This document shows positions 1 to 12,842 of a DNA stretch of 64,000 nt, in pieces. The translations under genes were made by a program, and so were the position numbers. Within the stretch, counting starts at the first letter, position 1; the number at the start of each line of letters is the position of its first letter. Source of the DNA: Mansonella perstans (taxonomy: Eukaryota > Nematoda > Chromadorea > Rhabditida > Onchocercidae); contig JBAMDO010000257.1 of the NCBI GenBank assembly GCA_037074765.1, forward strand, positions 1 to 64,000. The letters are read 5' to 3'. Below the pieces are notes generated by a model that saw only the letters and a list, made by a program, of their open reading frames with translations, was not told the origin of the DNA and searched no databases.

Positions 1-159
1 TACGATTTTAAACAAATTTAGTATTTTTTCTAAACATACTTTAATTTATCTCAAATCTATGTTGTTAGATTTAACAATTTTATGATAATTTCATATAAAG
101 GTTGCACAGAAATAGCAAGTGATTAAGGAGCTGCATCAGGAACTGTAAACAACGACTAG

Positions 160-300
160 GAATTGATTCGGATCTCTGAACTGCAATTCAAGTTTAGATT
201 TGGTACCGGTGAAAATTGTTTTGCTTTTGAAATCGATTCGGATCATTGAATGCAATGCAAAATTTAGGTTTGGTACCGGTGAAAATTGTTTTGCTTTTGA
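160..300. repeat. 70-bp tandem duplication covering an intron end and exon start
   Basis: Two adjacent units (160-230 and 231-300) share most bases, including GGTACCGGTGAAAATTG. Each carries its own splice acceptor (GTTTAG or ATTTAG) just before the start of the PTB exon. The unit length is not a multiple of three. Read from its own acceptor, the upstream copy meets a TGA within about 16 codons, so only the downstream copy can lead into the long exon. This looks like a recent local duplication. Confidence 0.8.
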
Positions 301-2101
301 AATTGATTACGATCAACCATACGAATTCAAATGTGGACGACCAGAAAATATTCTAGAAGCGTTGCAACAGCATATCGAACTGAAACCTGATACGGCACTT
401 CCAACAAATACCTGTAATGTGTATACGAAGCAGTATGTTCCAGTTGAACAGAAACTTGATCGGTTGTGCATTTCCGTCATTTTGTTTATTTATTATATAC
501 TAAAAAAAACGATCAAATTTAAAAATTTTAATTGAAGAAATTAATTTTAACAAAAGCATGTCTCAATGAAATTAAAAAATTTGATTTGGGTGGATTCAGT
601 TATGAAGAAGTTAATTTTTTTAATAAAATTGTTGTTGCTGTCGTTGATCCGATCACCAAGGAAAAAAAAGAAGCAAAATTTTTTTGAAATTAGCCAAATT
701 CTATGATTTGAAAAATGTTAATTTGGGTGAAAATTTTAGAAGCTCATCGGAACGCCAAATGCAAAAATCATCATTACGACGCTCTACGCTATCATTTCGA
801 AATGAGCGCAGCGTATTAAATTTGACGTCCGATGATTCACGTTCACGTTTTCCATTTTTCCGCTCGAAAAAAGAATGGAAAGAAAGGGAAAAATTCGAAT
901 TGGATGCAAAAGATGAATGGATAAGGTGAAGGAAGGATATTTATGTTCTAAACGATTTTTTTTTTATGCAATAATAATTTTAAAACTAATAGAATGAGAA
1001 AAAGCCTTTGTAAAGTGTAAAGCTAAAAAATAAGTAAATAAATTAAAATAAATTTTAAGTTATATTTTTTTCACAAAATTTCAAAAACAAAGTTTATGAT
1101 ATTTTTCTCAAAATAAGTAGAATCAAAGCAATCAAATTTGAAATAAATTAATTAAATTTGAAACAAAAAAAATTGAGCTTTTAATTGAAATTATTTAATA
1201 TTTAAAGATAAAAATGAACTTATTTAATTTATTTTTTCCCAGTTCGAGATTTATTTTTTCTATTCCAATAATAGATTATAATTACAGATATAGTAAGGAA
1301 AATTTGGTTGATATGTGCAACAATGATTTCTGTCAAGTAAAATTACCGGAAGGAAATTATTTGAGGTTACCAAATACGCCAAATGCACTTGCATTTCAAT
1401 TTGGTCAGGAACGAACAATTCCGAAACCTGTATGATATTTTTTAATATTTTTCTTTTTTTCTCTCCAGCTTATCGTTTTAAGTTACAGAAAAAAAAGTAA
1501 GTTCAAGAAATAATTGAAAAATGGAAGTCTAAAAAATATGTTTGCTGAATTTTTAAATTCTTAATTTTTTTCTCTTTTTTTTTTTTACTCTTCAACTTAT
1601 CGTTATTCCTAAACCTGTATGATAACTTTTATTTTTTTTCTATCTTCAACTTATCGTTTTCAAGTTATTGAAAAAAAAAATTGAACTGATCTTTTAAATT
1701 CTTACTGAAGATGATTTTGTGAACATTATATTTCTGTTTGTTATTAAATAAAAATACTTAAGTACGTATTACATATTTCAGGTATCATGCTTATCACTAT
1801 CAAGCGAAGTATTATCAGGAATAAATAAGAATTGCAGTAATAGCAATAATGATGACAATCAGACTAGTAGCAGTAACGGTCAAAATCATAAGGTAATTTT
1901 ACGCCCACGAATTATTTGGACGATGAACTGCTGGATGCAACAGTATTTACACCATCCAATGATAATCTGGAAAATGATAGTGGAGTTGGCAGTCTTCAAG
2001 CTCGTATTCGTGATTCAGTTGTTTCGGCACCAAGTCCTAATTTAACAACATGTAATTCAAGCGTTATGCATGCTTATTTCAGGCAATCATTGATCAATTA
2101 A
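268..2101 (+). CDS. IRS/FRS2-type PTB-domain adaptor, 3' part (5' end off window)
   Basis: Exons seen: 268-462, probably 600-925 (or only 742-925), 1288-1429 and 1782-2101. The first encodes the end of an IRS-type PTB fold: FGTGENCFAFEI, then YEFKCGRPENILEALQQHI. This resembles the last strand and C-terminal helix of FRS2/DOK PTB domains, which bind NPXY or receptor tails. The N-terminal half of the domain must lie before position 1. The rest is low-complexity, Ser/Asn-rich and charged (RSKKEWKEREKFELDAKDEW, LDDELLDATVF), as in the tails of signalling adaptors. The junctions 925/1288 (phase 2) and 1429/1782 (phase 0) keep frame. Two places do not. Near 674-686 the frame changes at a T7 run. 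Near 1890 (CATAAGG) it shifts by one just before FTPTNYLDDELLD. Assembly errors, unresolved splicing or gene decay could each explain this. The FRS2/ROG-1-like assignment is inference. Confidence 0.5.
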
Positions 2102-3211
2102 AACTGTCATTTTATTGTCATTTAATCTATCTTAACACTTCATTTAAAAAAAAAAAAAAAAAATACTTAAATATTTCTATATGGGTCAAAAATAATTTTA
2201 TTTGAACTAATCTAATCGTACATTTGATATCTTTGCCTTTTGATAACTTTTTTTTCAATTAAATGATTTTAGCTTAATTCATTCAAAATCTATTTGAATT
2301 TCAGCTTAATTTTATTCAAATCCATTTCATATGTTTCATAATATAGATTGTAACAATATTATCATCATTGATGGCATTATTTCTTATTATCATTTCCGAT
2401 GAATTTATTAATTTTTTTTTGATTTTTTTTCAGTTTCAATATTTATTCAAATACAAATTACATTTTGTCATTTGTGCCAAATGAATTATTGGTCCCATGT
2501 TTTCAATTTTTAATTTCCATTTATAAAATTATGTTACATTTTATTTTTCAAATAAAACTTTTACCAATTTCCTTCGCAAATGTTAAATTTTGATGATTGA
2601 AAAACAAATTTTTCTTTATTTTTTTAATCCAGGCGAGAGTAAGAATGTGTTTATGAAATTTTCAATTCAAATATTTGATAACATAATAAACGATTAATTT
2701 ATTTGTTGTTTTTTTATGAATTCAAAAAAAAAAATCACACTTTCTTTGTTGTTGTTTTGTTGTTTATTTGTTTTGTTTCCAGTACAAGAAGAAATGATGT
2801 TGTGAAACGATGATGAGTAGATATAATAAAAACAGACAAACTTGAATTTCTTCAATTTATATATTAAATTTTGGAACTACGATAATTTTTAAGGTCAGTC
2901 TGGTAAAAAACCAGATTGTTTTTTCCCATCTCTTTTTCTTTTTCCTCACTTCTTTACCTTCTCTCGCTCTCTCCTTCTCTTTCTCTCCTTTTCTCTAAAA
3001 TGAATATCATATGAAATTTATGATTTCAAAAAAATGCAAATAGGCAAATATTATGGAAAGAAAAAGTTGCAAAAAAACAGTGTGAAAATGAATTGACCGA
3101 AAAAAAATTTCAGACGTTACAAACAAATTTCTTCACAAGCTAAAAATCCAGATAATGTTTGTTGGAAAATTTTAGAAGTATCATAAGTAATGAATAATAA
3201 CTTACATATCC

Positions 3212-3350
3212 TTTCACGTATGATTTACGTTCCACATATGATTTACAATTCACGTATGATTTGCGTTTCACCTATGATGTAGGTTTCACCTGTGATATGC
3301 ATTTCACGTATGAATGATTTTTTTACGATTTACGTATGATTTACGTTTTA
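3212..3350. repeat. Degenerate ~18-bp tandem repeat
   Basis: About seven imperfect copies of a unit like TTCACGTATGATTTACG run head to tail. Variants include CACATATGATTTACAA and CACCTATGATGTAGG. No coding frame is associated. Confidence 0.8.
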
Positions 3351-4261
3351 CAAAAATCTATAAAATATGCATAAATATAATTTGCATACTTTTTTATCTA
3401 TGAAACTTTAAATTTACAATGACTTCTAAATATTTCAAATTTGCAATTACTTTCAAATATTTCAAGTTCTATTATAACTAATCGATTCTCTAATTTTTTT
3501 TTTGGATAATTTCCAATAATGTTATCTATTAGTTTTTAAAATTCTACTTTTAAATTTAAAAAAAATAAAAAAACAAGTAAAATCATCGGAATTTCTACAT
3601 TCTTCTTTATTCACATGTAGTTGTGGAACAACATCAATTATGCAATTGTATTTGAAATCCATCTCTTTCTCTTTCATATACTATCAATTGATCCTCCCGA
3701 TACTTCCTATTTCATTGTCCCAGCTGTCATTCACCGATCCATCCATCCATTAACATTTGGAATAGCCAAGCTGTCCCCTGCCTCATTTTCCTTCTCTTTT
3801 TTACGCTTTCTCGTGGAATACCTACTACAACCATGTGGAACATATACCATCGTGTGGAATATACCAATCATTTTACGCCATACGTCTTTTTCTCTTTGAA
3901 TGCTAATTTCAGTCATTCATTTTCTAGTCTAAAAAATTTTTTTTTCTCTTACAAGTTTTATAAATTGCGAAATTCTTTTTTATAGATTTTTTTTTTTTTA
4001 AATTTACAATTCATTTTAAATTTCCTTTTGTTGAAAATGATAAAACTTTTTTTTCCAAATTTTTTTTTTTTTTTGAAATGAAAAGAAAAGAAATTTATTT
4101 AATTTTTCGAAATGAAAATGAAATGAAAGGAAAGAATTTAATTTTTCAAACAAATTTTTTTTTGTCTTTTTCTTTATATATCTTATTTTTACATATATTT
4201 ATTTACTTATAATACTTTATCTATATTTATCCAAATTACGTTAATTATCGTCAATTAACCA

Positions 4262-4500
4262 ACGTATCACGTTTATACCGTCATACATTAATACTAGCAA
4301 AGATTTTAGAAATCCATTTTCATTGTTGTTATTGCTGCTATAGTCATCATTATTATCATTTTTATTATTACCGTTATTATTATTATATCACGATTTACAT
4401 CTATACCTTCAAACGTTAATGTAGCGAAGATTTTAGAAATCCATTTCTGTTGTTGTTAATTGCTGCCATAACCATTATTATCGCTATTATTATTACCATT
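4262..4500. repeat. Two-copy ~120-bp duplication ending in ATT-rich microsatellite
   Basis: Copy 1 (4262-4386) and copy 2 (4387-4500) share TATCACG, the block GATTTTAGAAATCCATTT and TTGTTGTTATTGCTGC. Each runs into imperfect (ATT/ATC)n. The copies are diverged, so the duplication is not very recent. Confidence 0.7.
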
Positions 4501-5310
4501 ATTATCACTATTATTATTACCATTATTATTATTTATTATTATTATACCACAGTATATAGATAAAAAATTCCCCTGATAACTTTAAAATAAACTTTTATTA
4601 TATTTCATTTTTATTTCAAAAATCAAACAATTATTTGCATATTGAATGAAATTGCTATTTGTACGGTTATATTTAAATAATTAGAAAAAAAAGAGAAAAG
4701 AAATGGAAAAAGTAAGAGAAATGAGAAAGTGAAGAAAAAGGTAAAGAGAAAGTAGAAAGTGAAGAAAATGGAAAATAATGATTTTTTAATGTGAAAAATG
4801 TTGCAGTAACATTTGGGAATTAATCTATCTGAATCATTTTTAGTTAATTAGCTAAAAATTTAAGCATTTGTCCAGCCCACTTGCTTCCATTCAATCATTT
4901 GGCACCGTTTGTTCGATTACTTCTTTAATGCTTCTCTCAAAATTTTCATTTCAATTCTTTTTTCTTTTTCTTTTTTTTTTTTGTTCAAACACTCTTTTTC
5001 AATTCATTTAAATATTCATCAATAAAGAGTCTACATATGATTGTTGTCTTTTTTTTTGTTACATTACTACAGTTGCTATATTTTATACAATAGCAGGAAA
5101 TTTTTAACATAATTTTATTCATCATTTATGCGTTCGTCAGATTATCTAACATAAAATGATCACTACTGTAAATGACTAATTTACACGTTTTAATTTTACA
5201 AAAAAAAAAAAAACTTTGATTAATAAATTATTTCATCTGATATGTTAGATAATTTCTTCATCGTTTATCGATTTATTTTCTTTTGCCAGCTGTCGAGCAA
5301 AAAAGTTATC

Positions 5311-5410
5311 TGCAACACCTGATGAGATTCCCGGGCCGTCTCTGATCTAAGTACTAACCAGGCTCAATGTTGCTTAACTTGACAGATCGGACGAGATGGC
5401 GTGCTTTCAA
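5311..5410 (-). pseudogene. Truncated 5S rRNA-like sequence, copy 1
   Basis: The reverse complement reads as the 3' five-sixths of a 5S rRNA. It starts at GAAAGCACGCCATCTCGTCC, passes through the internal promoter (CAAGTTAAGCAAC, CTGGTTAGTACTT, GAGACGGCCCGGGAATC) and ends near CAGGTGTTGCAG. The first ~20-25 nt of a normal 5S gene are missing. A short insertion (TCAT) interrupts the normally continuous GGGAATnCCAGGTG. It is therefore probably a dead copy. A similar but longer sequence lies at 57307-57427 on the same strand. No spliced-leader gene, which accompanies 5S arrays in many nematodes, was seen beside it. Confidence 0.8.
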
Positions 5411-7287
5411 AAAAACATACAATATTTCGTATTCCATATTTCACCTGTATTAATTCATTGTTATTTCATCCTTGCATTCTCTTTGATCATTTATGGAGTA
5501 AATTTTTACGGCGGAAAAAAAAGAAATTCACAATCTTCATTTTATTTATTTTTTACCAGTGATATTAATGTCGTTAGCAGTATCGTACAAATAATCAAAT
5601 CATCTTACGAAGATAATGATTGTTAAAATCATTATAAATAACTAAAATCACTTACCATTGTCATTATCGTTCATCTGGCGATATGTTATCAATACAGATT
5701 ACATTGCCAATCATCTATAGTTTTATCATTTTTATCAATTAAAACTAACAGGGAATATCAGTTTGAAAGTATTCTGTGAAAATTTAAATTATCGAACATA
5801 ATTATCAAAATTTGACTCACTTCTCTAATTCCATTTCATGGAACTTTTTTAGCTAAAGAAAAAAAAAATCGAATTAAACTAGTTCTCATCATAGCCTCTA
5901 AACAGTGCACCAAACTGACGAATGGATGTTCATTATGTGCTAAAATTTTTGCTTTAAAAAAAAGGTACATAAATTTTTGAAATACTAAAAGATTTAAATT
6001 GAATAATTAAAACGGACCGTTAATTTTAATCATATGTTCTTGTACATTTTTATAAATTTATAAATGAATATGATAAATTTTGAATGTGATTCATTGAGAA
6101 AAGAAATGTTTAAAAATTTATTTTGTGGAAAAAAATTAGAATTTTGAAAAAATAAATTTTAAATTGGAATTTAAAAAAAGTAAAAAAAGAAATACTTTTT
6201 TTGGATTTTATTTTTAATTTAAAATCATTGAAAATTCAATTTTTCTCTTTGTTCTTCAACTTTAAAAAAATTATTTCATTTTATAAGTATTTTTCTCGAA
6301 TAAATTTTTTTTTTCATATCTTTTAATAATTTACTAATTTTTTTTTATTCATCAAAAGAAAAGATAAATGTACATATATGTATATATATAAATGTACATG
6401 CAAATTTTTTTAAACTTATTTGAATTATTATTTAAATAATATTGTGCCAAAAAAAAAAATTGATTGAACAGAATAAAATTTGTTCGTTACTTAAGCTAGG
6501 CGAAGAAAGAAAGGGTTTTGCGAACTGGATTTTTTGCAAAATTTAAAAAATACTTTGATACATTCGGTATATGTTGTCATTTCGTTTTTTTTTTTTTTTT
6601 TTTTGAAAACTTTTCATTCTGATGATATGCATTTGTATTTAGAGCATTATGCATCAAATAAAAGGAAAAAAAAAATTTTTCGTTCTTTTTTTTTTTCTTT
6701 TAACTTTTAACTTATTCTTTCAACCATTGAATCTTTTGCTTAGTTTTTTGTTTTTTTGTCCCTTTATTTTAAATTTTAAAACAAATTTGTGCATTTTGAT
6801 TTTGTTTGAAAAACCATTAAAAACTGATGTGATGTGATTGATGTGATCGATTTGTTGGAACAAAGAAACATTTTGAAAAATTGTTGTGATAAAATTTTTT
6901 TCCCTCTCATTGTTAATTTGCAGCTGCAGCATGCAGATACAATCGCAGTAGGTAAGTAGCGCAGTTGAAAATTTGTATTGTATTGTAGATTTAATAACAT
7001 TTATTTATGAAACTGTTTTTCTTTTTGTTTCTTATTAAATAAACAAGTAAATAAAAATGTCAAAGTGGTTTAACAAATATTTGATAATGGTTAAAATTTT
7101 CACTAATATTTCATCAATATGGCATTTTTATTAATTTTATGAAGGATGTAATTAAAAGTTAAAAATAAATTGGTAAATAATAACAGTGTAATTGACATTG
7201 ACAAGATGTATTAATTTTTACTGATAATTTTTATTGATAATGTAAGTATTAATTTCTACTGTGTCTCACTCATATATTCGCTTGCTT

Positions 7288-7623
7288 AAATCACTTTTAT
7301 ACAATCAGTAACTAAACAATAAAGATAACTTAACCTGATGATGACTTGAATCATAATTTAGATCAACCGATTTGTTTCTCTCTTCATAGTTCCTTTCTTC
7401 ACTCATTTATGATCATTCTTTTTGTGGACATCACATTTACACATTTTACTACTGCTGTAAATCACTTTTATGCAATCAATAACTGAACAATGAAGATAAC
7501 CTAACCTGATGATGACCTAAATCATAATTTAGATCAACCGATTTGTCTCTTTTCAATATGTTCTTCATTCATTTGTGATCATTCTTTTTGTGTACATCAC
7601 ATTTGCAATTTTATTACTGCTGT
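7288..7623. repeat. Two-copy tandem duplication, ~168-bp unit
   Basis: Units 7288-7457 and 7458-7623 both start AAATCACTTTTAT and share GATCAACCGATTTGT and TGATCATTCTTTTTGTG. Both end near TTACTGCTGT or TACTACTGCTGT. They differ by scattered substitutions and small indels. Confidence 0.8.
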
Positions 7624-9980
7624 TGTAATGGTCATAAACTCTTAAAACAGTAATTTGTTAATGCAACGAATTAATTGTGTGAGTAATTAATTGTTTATCA
7701 ATATGTATGTATGTCTGTGTGTGTCCGTATCTGCCTGTATGTGTCTGTTTGTGTTTATGCTGTGTTCATATATGGTCATTTCCATTAGGAAATTCAACCA
7801 TGTCCTCATTTTATTTAGAAAAATTATTCATTCAAATGCAATATTTTTATTTTAATCAAATTTTTTTTTTGTCTATAAATATTTCCTCCTTTTAGTACTG
7901 TCACATTTTTCTCTGTCTTTCTTTTTTTTTTGAACTAAAAAAAAAATTTTTAATTGTTGCAACAAAACTAAAAATTTTACACAGAACAAAAAAAATATGT
8001 TATTTCATCAAAAACTGCCGAAATTCAATAGATTTGGAAGATAATTCCAGTAATCAATTATACCAGTGGCCTAATTATTGCTCTATTAATAGGCAAAAAG
8101 ACAAAAAAAAATTAATGATATTACTCGAATGTCATATGTCATGGCCTAGTTATATTAGTGCTTTTATATTAATATGTCGATTCAACCATATTTTATTAGC
8201 TCTTTATATTATCTAGTCCCTAAAAAATTTTCGTTGATCAAATTCATTTCAACAATTCGTACATTTCATTTTTGCACCTCTTGTCCTCTTTCTATTATTG
8301 ATTTTAGGCTAATACTTTTCTTTTTTCTTTTTTTTTTTTGCATTTCTCATGCCTTCTTTTTAGTTAAATATTTTCTTCATTTCTTCATCATTTCTTTTCT
8401 TTCTAAACATTTTGCTTCAATGAGAAAAAAAAGAAACTCTATGAAATATCCGAAGAATTTCCTTTACTGTTTTTTCTTCTTGAATTAGTCAATTTATTTA
8501 ATTATAGATGGATGCTTGGGTGTAAATCTAAAATTTTCAGATATATCAATAAGCTAGAAAATTATTTGCGCTTTTAAAAAGTTCAAATTAACAATTTTCA
8601 AGTCCCCTCATAAACGATTTAATTATTGGGTTTTGGGTACAAATATTGATTTCTAGATATGCAATATTTTTGCATGAGATGAAAAAGTATGGAATGAAGG
8701 AAAAATGGAAGAAGACGGAATATGACTGCTAGTGCTTGATTAAATTAACTTCTGCTTTCTGACCTTTGGTAAGAGTTTCAAATGATGCTTGCAATATAAA
8801 TACAAATCGAGAATAGTTGCAATGCCATAATAACATTATAGTTGTACTTTTGTGATTAAAATTTAATCATAATGTTGGTGAAAAAAAAAAAAAAAATCCT
8901 TGCTGTTTTTTATACTTTTTTTTGTTTTTTTCTTTCCTTCTCCAAAATTTTTTTTCCCTTTTCCAGAATTTTTCATTTTGAATATTTTCCATTGCACATT
9001 TAGCAGCCATATATTTGTCGATTATTCGCAACTTTTTAAAAAATCTTTAGAAATTATTAATCCTAAAAAAAATATGAATTATGATAAAACTGGAATGAAC
9101 AAAAATGCATGAAGGAAAACAATGTTCCTTTTTTGTTCTTTCAAAAATTTCATAAAAATTTCGGAATAGTTTTATTGCAAAACATATGTTTTATTTTCGA
9201 CAGGAATAAATTTATTTTTTTTTTTTGCACTTTTCCCCTCTCTCTTTTCTCTCTCTCTCTCTCTCCTTCTCTATCTATCTATTTATCTTTAGAAATCTTT
9301 GGAAAAATAATTCAAATAGAAGATACTGCTATGATAGATATGTAATATGTAATGGAAGGGATTGATTTCATTTTTATTCTTAATTAAATCAAAAATTTCG
9401 AAAAAGTTTTCCAATTTTAAGATTTCATTATCATCGTCATCTCATTAATCTCTCTTTCTTATTCTTCAAGTTATTTAATCAAGTTAAAAAAAAAAAAAAA
9501 ATTCTTCCGATTATTATTATTTACCAGTGAAAATTTCGTTATCAAGGATGCATCCATCGTATTCAGGAATCAGGAATTTATTTTTGGATGAAAATTTTAA
9601 AGGTTTAAAAAGCCAGCCTCATATTGTGCATGTAATTACTTAGAACAACCAACAGCTAACCACATTGTGTAAGTAATAGGACACCGTTGTTTGTTGAAAG
9701 AGAAAACCTCAACAAATAAACTAAAATTTCATTTCTGCTACTTGGCCAGTTGTCGCTTACACTCTCTTACATCTCTCCTTTGCTTTTGCTTTTGCTTTTT
9801 TTTTTTGAAAAAAGAAAATGATAAGAATGATAGGAAGGGCTGACAAGAAGAGAAGAATAACAGTGTAATTAGATGATATAAAAATTGATGTATATCCGTT
9901 TTATTCATAGATTTTTACTTTTGTGTTGTCCGTCTCCTCTTCTTCTTCTTCTTCTTCAATCTTATATTTTTCCAACCAAA

Positions 9981-10027
9981 TTGATTGCGCATTTTTTTTT
10001 TTTTTCATCCAGAAAATGCGCAATCAA
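9981..10027. repeat. Perfect 15-bp inverted repeat (hairpin)
   Basis: TTGATTGCGCATTTT at 9981-9995 is repeated as its exact reverse complement at 10013-10027. The 17-nt spacer is T-rich and ends with a splice-acceptor-like TTCATCCAG. A short open frame rich in Glu/Lys follows the right arm to 10105. No family is recognised. Confidence 0.8.
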
Positions 10028-11256
10028 AGTGCTCAAAGTGCAAAAGAATTTTTAAAAATGATTGAAGAAGAAATGACGGAGATTGAAAAAAATTTAAGAA
10101 AATAATATTTGAAACAAAGGGAGAAATTCAATAGCAAGAGAGCATGAAAGAGAGCGTGAATTGGAAAGAGAAGCGTAAAAAAACAAATAAATTATGAATA
10201 TATAATGGAGAAAACTTTTTGAGTGCAACTTCGGTGCATTTTCCAGAGAGAGAGAGAGAGAGAGAAGGAGGGAAAGAGAAACAGAGAGAGAGAGAGGTAA
10301 AATTCAGCAACAAACTATTCACAAATTAATTTACAAATGCTCTGTGCCGCCACCAACATACCATACCATTATCAGCAGTATCAACAAATGCATAATGAAT
10401 TTTCACTGTTCATAAAAATTCTCATCATTTCTCATTTCTCTCTCTTTCTTTTTCACTCTTGTTTTTTTTTCTGTCTCTCCTTCTCTTTTTTCCTTCACTT
10501 CTTGACCTTCAAATGACCCGACAACCAATGAATGAGTGATGCGCAATAATCGATGCCTTAAACAAAACCAGGAAAAAAATTGTTATTTTAAGATGATGGC
10601 AAAATTATTTCTGTTCTTTCTCTTTCTCTCTCTCTCTCTCTTTCTATTCCTCTCTTCTGCTTATATACAGAAATAGATATAAATATAAATCATCCTGAAA
10701 ATGTGGCAGCAGGATCCAGTATGTCTCCAGCGGTAGTTTGTACGTAATTGACTTTTTCAGTACATGTTGAACTTTTTGATGCATTATTAACCAATCTTCC
10801 TTAATCTCTCATCAACTATTATTTAATTGTAAAAACAATCGGTGAAAATTTTATCATTGATTAATTTTGGATCAGCTTAATTTTAAATTCAATTTCATAA
10901 CAAATCGGAAAGGTCAATTATTATTTTTTGTAAACAATCCGTGAAAATTATCATTGGAAATTTTGGATCAAATTATCATTGGTCGAAATTTTGGATCTCT
11001 TTCTCTCTCGCGCTTTCTTTTTCTTTGCTTTTCACTTAAATTCAGTTTCGAAAATAAATTGAAAAGATTAAATTTAGTAGTATTTATTCAGCAAAACTAT
11101 CACCATCATCTTAAGGAAATATTTTATTCTTTCGGTCCAATTTTACAATAAATATTCCAATTACGTAAAAGGTATTATTATTATTTGTTGATATTTCCGA
11201 CAATTAGGTCTGATTTTTGCAGCGTTCTTCTCGATTTCATCCTTGCTCTTTTTTGC

Positions 11257-11295
<39 letters not shown>

Positions 11296-12544
11296 AAGAG
11301 AGAAAGTCATCCTTTGCTTTCTTTTTACTCAGGGAGAGAGAGAGAGTCTTGATTTCATGTTTAGTTCTCTTTTTGCTCCGAGAGTGAAAATTTTTATTGT
11401 TATTGCTTTGTTTTCGCCATTTGTCTGGCAAATTGTTTTAGGCCTGAAATTCAGATGAATTTAGATTTATATTTAGGTCAGTGTTGTTTTACAGTCAGTT
11501 GATATTCTTTTTTTGACTTGAAATTACTAGTTACTAGACAAAACTGTTATATACTTATGTATTACAAGTACTACTTATTACTTGAAATGAAACAAATGAT
11601 TGATTAACTTATATATTTTATTGGTACAGTACTCGTACATCAAAATATATCACTACTTTATTGTGCATTTTTCCCCATAATTTTTTTTTCAAATTGTTTG
11701 GTTTGAACTAAATTGGTTGAAATTTTAAATTGTCAATTGAAATTTTTTCTTTAAAATTTTATTAAAATGATAAATTTCCATCAATTTCTTCAAAATTATA
11801 GTTTTAAAATGAAAACCATTAGATTTATGTATTTTGGTATTGAAAATGAAAATAGCAGATTGTATATTTAAAGTTTTGAATAATTTTTCGAAAAAAAAAT
11901 ATGATCATCTCAGTAATCTTTACAAATGATAATTAATCATACAAATATATTTTGAATATTTGAAAATTTAATTTTTTTGCTCGAAATTTAAAAAAAAAGT
12001 TCATAACTTACTTTTTTTCCATTATATTAATCTACAAATTATTGTCACTTTACTTATGATTTCAATTTAAGGTTTATATTTTAATTAAAATGTTTGACTA
12101 TTTTATATGTACAAAAATTTTGATCAAAAAAAAAAATGAAATTATAAAAATACTTTTTTTTTCTTTTGCAAATATAAAACATGAAAAATTTTTTCATATT
12201 CAGAAGCATATATAAAGCACATAGTAAAAACAGGAAAAAACAAAAAGAAGAATTACTGAAAAATGGGACAAAAAACTAAAAAAGCCAGAAATAGAAAGAA
12301 AATGACAGGAAATGAAAGCTATGAAGAGAATTTGCTAACATTTTCAAGTCCAATGTAATACTACTGGCCCGGTCAATAAACTCATTTTCTAGGCCCAAAA
12401 CTAAAAAACTATTTTCATTCTATACTTGCTGAAAAGATTTGCATATATAATGCAAAAAAGTAAGCTAAACAAAAAACTTTTCAGTCAAAAAAAAAATTTT
12501 GCTGGCAAGAACTTGTTAAGAATAATCTATTAGTTTGATTAAGA

Positions 12545-12842
12545 ACAGTGTGTGTGTGTGTACGTGCATGTATGTGTGTGTGTGTGTGTGTGTATGTGTG
12601 TGTGTATGTGTATGTGTGTATGTGTGTGTGTATGTGAGCATGTGTATGTATGTATGTATGTATGTATATGTGTGGTATATATTGTAGCATACGAAAGGAT
12701 TACCATTGACCTAATTTATTAATATAAATCGGTTATTCATTTTCTTTATCCCTTCTACTTTATTTTTATTGATAAAACTTTTAATACACATGCACACATA
12801 TGGACTCGCACAACACACACACACATATATATATATATATAA
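12545..12842. repeat. (TG)n/TATG tract followed by (AC)n/(AT)n
   Basis: 12545-12675 is almost pure TG with TATG interruptions. 12787-12842 carries ACAC and then ATATAT. These are simple repeats. The His/Thr-rich frames read through them are artefacts. Confidence 0.9.

Noticed and set aside
11237..11458. Ser/Leu and Arg/Glu-rich frames on both strands
   Set aside because: Both are translations of an AG/GA simple repeat; no splice or domain support.
12481..12690. Minus-strand His/Thr-rich frame
   Set aside because: Translation of a (TG)n tract.
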